NCBI GenBank assembly: GCA_963556145.1
Contig: OY744471.1
Location: 4,023,590-4,087,589, forward strand
DNA from: Hygrocybe punicea
Taxonomy: Eukaryota > Basidiomycota > Agaricomycetes > Agaricales > Hygrophoraceae
Length of the DNA stretch: 64,000 nt
Direction of reading: 5' to 3'
A model generated the notes under the pieces. The model was not told where the DNA came from. It saw nothing but the letters and a program-made list of their open reading frames with translations, and made no database searches. Positions within the stretch are counted from its first letter, which is position 1, and each line of letters opens with the position of its first letter. Of this stretch, positions 58,111 through 64,000 are shown one piece after another. The translations under genes were made by a program, and so were the position numbers.

Positions 58111-58756
58111 CATCGCCCTGTAATAGATCCACACAAGCAGATAGATAATTGTACTCGCCGGGCGCTAAGCGCTATTGACTCAGAGATCTTTACGTAGGTG
58201 CAAAATGAGTTGTTTTGACTGCAGACGCGGTGTTCATGTGGAGACACTGCACAATACCTGTCCTGGAGGTGCAAAGTCCAGATAAGCGGAAGGAACCGAG
58301 CCGACGTTGGACTCGGATTTGGGTGCCTTCCGTGCGTTGACAGACCTGTTTCTGGCTGTTCACCAAATGATATGACCGAGATCAATTTCCAAGGGTATTC
58401 CTTCGTCCCCACCTTGATATTATCGCAGGTGAAGATCCATGGGCTAAAAATGATCAAACGACGCTGATATGACTGAGTGACTGAGTGATACGCCTGTGCA
58501 CTGACTCGGGCGGTCAGGCGTAGATCCTGAGCCCAAAACGGGGCAGGGCAATAGTATTACATAAGCCACATCGCTCCCTTTGTGACCACTGCGGTCTCCC
58601 AACGGACCCGAAGCCTACTGCGTGTCTTCCACGAGCAAGACCCTGCTTGCTTTCCTTTATATTCCGTCTAGACTTGTAATTCTAATGGATCCTGAGGCTT
58701 AATTTCCTCTGTTATCGCTAACCGACTACTCCCGCGTATTGACTCGGAGGACGGCC
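58111..58756. promoter_or_regulatory. Divergent upstream region of ATG13 and the unrecognised gene
   Basis: Holds possible 5' exons of the minus-strand gene (about 58160-58450) and the ATG13 promoter. A pyrimidine-rich TTTCCTTTATATTCC lies near 58650. No defined site can be named. Confidence 0.4.
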
Positions 58757-61294
58757 ATGTCCAATGCTATCCAGAAGGCCGACCAGATAGCGTACAGGTT
58801 TTACACAAAGCTCGCCCTCGTCGTAAACAACGCTAGAGCCACGGCTGATTCGAGGGTTCAGCCAAAAGTCGACAAATGGGTGCGTCCGGCTGCTCGTCCA
58901 TCCCTTATATCTTATGCCTGATAACCCCTACACAGTTCAACTTAGAAACTCCGGACTCGGACTCGTTCAGAGAACATTTACGCATATACCGTGCTGTGTC
59001 CGTGTCTCCACCTCCACCCCCTTTTGAGCTCCAGGTCCTATTATCCGTTCCAGAACTCAGTCATGATCAAGTCCTCGTCCATCTTGCTCCCGACATGTCT
59101 CGTCTTCGCATTGAACCTACTCCTAAACACATTTTGCTCGAGTCTTGGCTGCTATCTTTCAATTCCGTTCCTTTTCATATGCAACATCACCTCGACATTG
59201 CTCCTTCAACCATCTACAAGCACGGGATACCCCTTTTTCGTAGTCTTTACAGTCTCTTGCGGATTTTGCCTGCTTGGAAAGTCTTCAAACGATTGCGTAG
59301 ACGCGCCAGCGGTGGAAACCGGAGTGGAAATCTCGGTATTGAACTCCGCGTTCGAACTCTCCAGGAAGATCCTGACAGCGTATTGGGATTCGGTAAGCCC
59401 CACCGCATGTGACACTGCAATAATGGACACGCGCCTGATCGAGCGCTTAGACACCGCCCCTGCGCGTAATGCAGCTCCTTTGAAAAGCGAAACGCACGAG
59501 TTTCCGTCCGTGCCACATCCCACGGGTACGCTTTCGCTCTCCGTGACCTATCTAACCTCGCCGAATTTCCAGCTCGACGAGTTGGAATCCCTACTATCCT
59601 CTCGCTTCCTATCTCTCGACGAGGGGCCCGAGTTCACGCCCACCCTCGCAAAGAACCAACAACAGCATTCCATCTCGGGGTCGCTACCTCTCCGGACGTC
59701 GTTGCCCAACACGTCCCCATCGTCATCTATTGCAGACCGTTTCGTGCTTCCTTCTCGAGTGGCGTCAATGGGTATCAGCCCGCGAAATGTACCGCTCCCC
59801 ATCACTAGATCCTCTTCTGCTGCAGCTGCTGAATCCAATTCGGGGCCGTCCGCAGGAAGCTCGGCGTGGTCCAAAGACGAGAGTCGCCTTCTCTCGGGCC
59901 TGGCAGCGGCGAGGTTGCGGAAAGAGAGCATCGGCCGCGGTGGCGTAAGTGGCCGCCACCCGTTTTTGCATTCATACTGACGCGCCGCACAATCAGGACT
60001 TGCCATCCGCACCCTCACCTCTCCCGATTCGCCGGCCGAACATCAATCCAGTTCACCCGTTCAAGGCTTCCACACTTTCGTCTGGTTCACCTTCCCACCA
60101 TTCACCCTCACCCTCCCTCCGGCAATCTTCGCCTCTTTCCTCTCTGGGTAATCCACCCCTCTCCACGCGACCTGCGCAAACGTCTCCCGCGTCGTCACGT
60201 ATCCCGCTACCACTCGTCAATAGGCCCTCGCCACCGTTCGCGCCATCTAGCCTCGGGGATCGGCGATCGATGACGTCCGCAGAGGGCGACGACACGTCGT
60301 CCAGGGCACCCATGCATCGCAAGCGGTATTCGAGCAGTTTTGGGCATCGTTATGCGCCGGGCGGGACGGGGAGCGAGGGCAGCGCTGCAAGTTCTGAGCG
60401 GAGAGAGGGAGAACGAGTGGGTGTGAGTGTCTGTTCCTTGCCTTTTTCTGCGTCCTACGGTCGCTTGCACCACTTGTCCGTCTTTGGTGTTTGTTCCATT
60501 CGGAGTGATGTTGTAGATTCTGACAAATTTGTGACTTTTTTTGGGGCGTTTTTGTGATGCTGTAGAGCGCTTCTTTCTTGAGTACCAACACGGACGACGA
60601 CGATATTTCGGTGTTTGTTCAAGACATCGACTCGCGGAAACCGCTGAGCAGTCGTCGCCGGAGGCATAACCAAGAACAGGAAGAAGCGCAATCAAATGAT
60701 CCACCATCCAATGCGGGACGTTTAGAGACTGTAGAGACACGGCGTACTGGTCTGAGGAGTAGCCGTGACAGTGATGGTGGCAGTGGTGGAGGTACCGGTG
60801 ATGGGGGTGATACAGCGGATGCCGGCTCCGGTTCTACAAGCGGCCCGATGCTCACAAAGGAGTCGGACGTGGACGAACGGCTACGACAGATGAACATCGC
60901 GTTCCTGGCGAGCCTCGAAGGGTTGGGAGGGAGAAGAGAGCGCCGGCAGGGTGATGGCGGGAGTGAAGGCAGCTCTTGGTCTGCTTCTGAGCGCGACGGC
61001 GGCGGTGGTGGTGGTGGTGGTGGAAGTAGTGGAAGACGTGGACGGGTCCTGACTAATTTCCGAGGCGATGGAAGTGGCGGTAGGCTCGGCATCGAAGTTC
61101 CGGGTGGCGGCAGCGGGGGTGGTGGCAGGGTGTCAGAGATTGTTGGAAGAAGGGACACTGGGAACTTGTTGGAACTGCCACCGGATGGGTCTGGGTCTAG
61201 GAGCGCGAGCGTCAGCTCTGCCGGTGTGCAGGGGTCCGACGAGGTCATTGGGAGATTGGAGTTGGATGATGGCAGTCGGAGTAGGGGTAAATGA
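58757..61294 (+). CDS. ATG13: Autophagy-related protein 13 (ATG13)
   Basis: Five exons: 58757-58879, 58936-59392, 59451-59944, 59997-60422, 60566-61294; 743 codons with stop, 742 residues. Start MSNAIQKADQ at 58757, because the helix KADQIAYRFYTKLAL is the usual beginning of the HORMA domain. HORMA spans about residues 1-190, with KWFNLETPD across intron 1, RIEPTPKHILLESW and IYKHGIPLFRSLYSLLR. Then SVPHPTGTLSLSVTYL, NFQLDELESLLSSRF and a long Ser/Pro-rich disordered part; DDDDISVFVQDIDSR (exon 5) recalls the acidic conserved motif of fungal Atg13. The C-terminus is Gly/Ser-rich. Atg13 links Atg1 kinase to Atg17 scaffold proteins and is phosphorylated by TOR; it acts at the pre-autophagosomal structure. 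All introns have GT..AG ends and agree in phase. Intact. Confidence 0.93.
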
Positions 61295-61844
61295 TATATG
61301 TGGGCGTTCACTGCTGCCTGGGCGCATACCCTCGTGGTGCAACCGGCCTCCGTGTGCGTCGATTTGATTTATTGTTTGGCATCCCCTGGCTTTTTATCTG
61401 CATGTATGGGAGGGCATTGTGGTCTCTTTTGTAGCGCATCTGTTTTCTATACTTCTTTGTCATATCTGTCCTTTTACATCACTGGAGGATTCAATCATCA
61501 ACATGCATCGTGATTCTTTTGTTTGAAACATAAAGTAATAGAAGTACAGCAGAGGATGATAAGACTATGCAGGGGATAGAGCACAACCCAACTTGCACAT
61601 TTCAGCAGCCTACAAGGGCAGCTGATGAACATGGTATCATGTTGAAGAAATGATGCTAAAATACTGTCGAGCGCGAGCAAGCTTACGGGCTAACAAACTC
61701 TGCTAGTGGTATCCCAGACACATACGGCAGCAGCTTTCACTAATCTGTGACAATATGACGACGTTCGGGGTATCCAGGAGAACACTGTAGTGGCAAAGGG
61801 ATCGGATAGTATCCATAGTAAGACAAGGTAGAGTTACATACCTT
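61295..61844. other. Intergenic region, convergent 3' ends
   Basis: About 550 bp between ATG13 and the minus-strand gene. No supported gene. Confidence 0.4.
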
Positions 61845-62854
61845 TCAGAACAGCACGAAACACATACCAGTAGATTTACCCTTGCCCTGTTCCGATACGC
61901 GGGGAAGAAAGAAGTTGACAGAAGGAGAGTAAGTAGTATTGTCGAATACCAGGATCGAATTTTGCGACAAGTAATAAATGAATCCGAGGTGCAGTTTTAG
62001 AATGCTGATAATGATCCTTGGTTTTGGTTGCCCGAATTTCTGGCATACACGGAGAAGACCACGAATTTGCATTAAAGGCAACCAAGCCCTGATATCTTTC
62101 GCAGACTGCTGTTCCACCTCAGGAGTCACGGACAAGCTTGTTGTAAGCACCTGAAGGTGAGCCCATCGAGGTTGAGTGAAGTACTTCTCTATTGCATCCC
62201 AGGCTGTTGCGGTGGGAACCCCAGGGAGATCGGGCAATTCGAAACCAGGCGGGGTGACGTGATCCGGGACAAGAGTGCGAGAACGCCGCGTAGCAGGCCT
62301 ATGGAGCGCAGATTGGTGTTGTGTGCAACGACGATATAGTAATCGAACAAGCCTGTGGATTTGAAGAGCAAGTCAGATCTAGTCAGTCACACTACCGGCA
62401 ACGTGCTAACCATCCAGAGCAACGAAAGTACCTAGGTCGAGGTGTTCAAGGCCCGAACTCAGTGTCTTCAGCAGTATACTAACCCCTTGAGTAATGTGTG
62501 GTTCAGAGCCGATCCATAAAAAAACAATGGTAAGCGTGTGGTAGAGGGGTACGAGGCACAACAATATCTTTGTCCCACTCCGACGAAAGATTCGTCAACT
62601 TGAAGGAGGGGAACAATGCAATAAAAGAGTTCGGTTGTCCTGAACCAGTAGTACTCGATGGATAGGCATTGGACCTTGAGCCCGCCGGGTGAAAAACACG
62701 ATACGAGCAATCGCCAATACTGTAACGACCAGTTTCCTTCGAAGCTGCAGTTCAAACAAATAAATTCCGGCGTACTAGTTTGCCCAAAGCTTCCTGGTAC
62801 CCACAGGGCGAGGCATCCAAACCTGATAACTTGGACGTAGGTAATAAAACACAA
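61845..62854 (-). pseudogene. Degraded F-box/leucine-rich-like gene (uncertain)
   Basis: The downstream part reads FELPDLPGVP, WDAIEKYF and LPLMQIRGLLRV, a pattern typical of the C-terminus of agaricomycete F-box-like proteins (LP.L...G.LRV). Just upstream LRSIGLLRGVLALLSRITSPRLV lies in another frame, joined by a one-base shift near 62250 without an intron. Further upstream, open sequence to 62854 is in several frames. I treat it as a decayed gene; the F-box itself is not seen. It diverges from the C2-NACHT gene. Confidence 0.4.
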
Positions 62855-63037
62855 ACGGACCAGTCATGATGACCTCCAGACTCCAGAAATGAGTGGTTGG
62901 AAAGATATTCGACAAGCCCGCCGTTGACCAGGACCACGACTTCCTGAAGCAGTTACTTAGTCTGATGTCCGGGCCTCAACGTGTTCTATGGGCGCTCTCC
63001 CTCCTTTGCATTCCCCACCGACAGTATCTGGGCGGCG

Positions 63038-64000
63038 ATGAGTGCATGTTTTCATCTGAGAGGTACAGTCATCCGTATCCTGCTGGAAATACACTCGACT
63101 ATTGCTGACTTCCTCCGCTTCAGTCAGGGCCTTGGATCTCCCTAACTATCGATTCATTCACATTCCAAATTGCTATGCACATATCACAATTGACCAAGAC
63201 CACATCGTTACCACCGAGGCGGTTGTTGGACATAGTCCGGAATGGGGCAATGGTTTCGATGTGTGAGCTACCTTCACTTCAACGCAGGACAGTAATTAAC
63301 TGCTCTCCCAGTTCACTCAAAGAGTCATCCGAAATCACGATTAAACTGTTTCACGTTAAATCCGCCTCGAAAGAAGCCCTACTCGGCACTGCGGTGATTG
63401 CTGTCAAGGATTGGTTCCCGCGCGATAACGAAACTATCTGTACGTTGCCCCGCATTTCTCTGCGGAAAGGAGATAAAATAACATGGCACTTCATACCGCC
63501 GCAGCTCGTGAATACAAAATCCATAAAACTGGCATAAATGTCCAAAGAGCTGGCTTGGTCGTGGTCTCTTTGAGCCGCAAATCTGAAGATCAGTCCTCTG
63601 TAACTCAAGAAAGTGCTATTCTATCAACGGCTCCTAGCATACCGGTGGATGGAGTTTTGGCACAGCTTGACCGCGCAGAAGCAACCACCGCCCAGCTCAG
63701 AGGCTATCATGTAACAGTCGTGGATGACATCACAGCAGTAACGTCTTCGGACGTGTGTAGCACTGTTCTTGGATATGTAGAGAAAGTGGTGCAATTTGGA
63801 GACATTATTTCACAGGTAACTCTCTACAGCTCCTTTGGCTCTTTTCCAGACGTCACATCTATCTCTAGGTTCACCCGTATGCAAAGCTCGCATGGCAGGT
63901 GCTGACGTTGGCTCATAAGGCTCGTGTGGTCAGCCGTTCGTCATCCGATCAGGTACTGATGTGCTTGTCCCATCTTACAGGCCCTCGTGTGTCAGCAAAA
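63038..64000 (+). CDS. C2-domain protein leading into NACHT/STAND NTPase type, 5' part
   Basis: Exon 1 63038-63062 (MSACFHLR), exon 2 63124-63262, exon 3 from 63312, a further exon ending at 63815, exon 63869-63952 (donor GTACTG), then beyond the window. Exons 1-3 form a C2 domain: VRALDLPNYRF, HITIDQDHIV, SPEWGNGFDV, ITIKLFHVKS, LLGTAVIAV. The exon 3 to 4 junction (about 63480-63560) is unclear because the frame changes and no single donor/acceptor pair fits well. The helical part reads DDITAVTSSDVC, VLGYVEKVV and VHPYAKLAWQVLTLAHK, which is the usual lead into the NACHT domain of agaricomycete NWD/STAND proteins. Such proteins are thought to sense non-self and trigger cell death or signalling; C2 may bind membranes. 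The NACHT domain itself is not in the window. Confidence 0.72.

Overview
The window looks like a transposon-packed subtelomere-like or heterochromatic stretch joined to a normal gene-dense stretch of a filamentous basidiomycete, most likely an agaricomycete. The grounds are many short (about 45-65 nt) GT..AG introns, an ATG13 gene with basidiomycete-style conserved blocks, a C2-domain gene leading into a NACHT-type NTPase helical region, and Ty3/gypsy elements of the kind seen in agaricomycetes. No bacterial-type signals, rRNA, tRNA or CRISPR were found. The species call is inference; the element and intron calls are read from the sequence.

Left 45 kb: transposons inside transposons. Element E1 (left edge to about 7.44 kb) is a Ty3/gypsy element whose 5' end lies outside or is destroyed. 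Then come a degraded gene with repeated TQT motifs (7.55-8.72 kb) and a partial gene (9.39-10.2 kb). The partial gene is followed by element D, a gypsy element with both LTRs and a 4-bp target duplication GTGG (10225-38474). D carries at least four later insertions, each dated by its own target duplication: a hAT-like element (11216-12113, 8-bp duplication), a solo LTR (12327-12562), element C (17199-32215, 4-bp duplication) inside its integrase, and element B (34751-37317, two identical LTRs) inside an intron of its antisense gene. C is itself split by a TA-flanked inverted-repeat element (19092-23026) and by a 6.2-kb foldback element with a 7-bp duplication (24754-30915). Removing the hAT-like element, the solo LTR, C and the foldback with one duplication copy rejoins the host reading frames; the TA element leaves more than one open frame.

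The most unusual feature is an antisense gene shared by E1, C and D, placed between the sense genes and the 3' LTR. It encodes an acidic N-terminal exon, an E/A/R-rich coiled-coil region and a CX2C...CX2C...C cysteine cluster with a C-terminal coiled coil. In C and D it is 430 and 428 codons in three exons. C has gag and this antisense gene but no pol; B has neither, but keeps an open frame with five exact 54-residue repeats. Old copies decay almost only by CpG transitions: CGA to TGA stops, and Asp to Asn or Glu to Lys changes at the catalytic residues of D's reverse transcriptase and integrase.

38.5-45.2 kb holds remnants: a tyrosine recombinase C-terminus, a short tandem repeat, an 804-bp near-perfect hairpin and a 1.7-kb set of nested inverted repeats.

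Right 19 kb: host genes. A secreted GH18 chitinase with a hevein-like domain and a very long zymocin-like C-terminal region (51865-45188, minus) is transcribed away from a secreted multi-LysM protein (52856-55954, plus) across a shared 990-bp promoter region. Then come an unrecognised minus-strand gene (about 56.1-58.1 kb), ATG13 (58757-61294, plus), a degraded F-box-like gene on the minus strand (about 61.9-62.8 kb) and the 5' part of a C2-NACHT-type gene running off the right edge.
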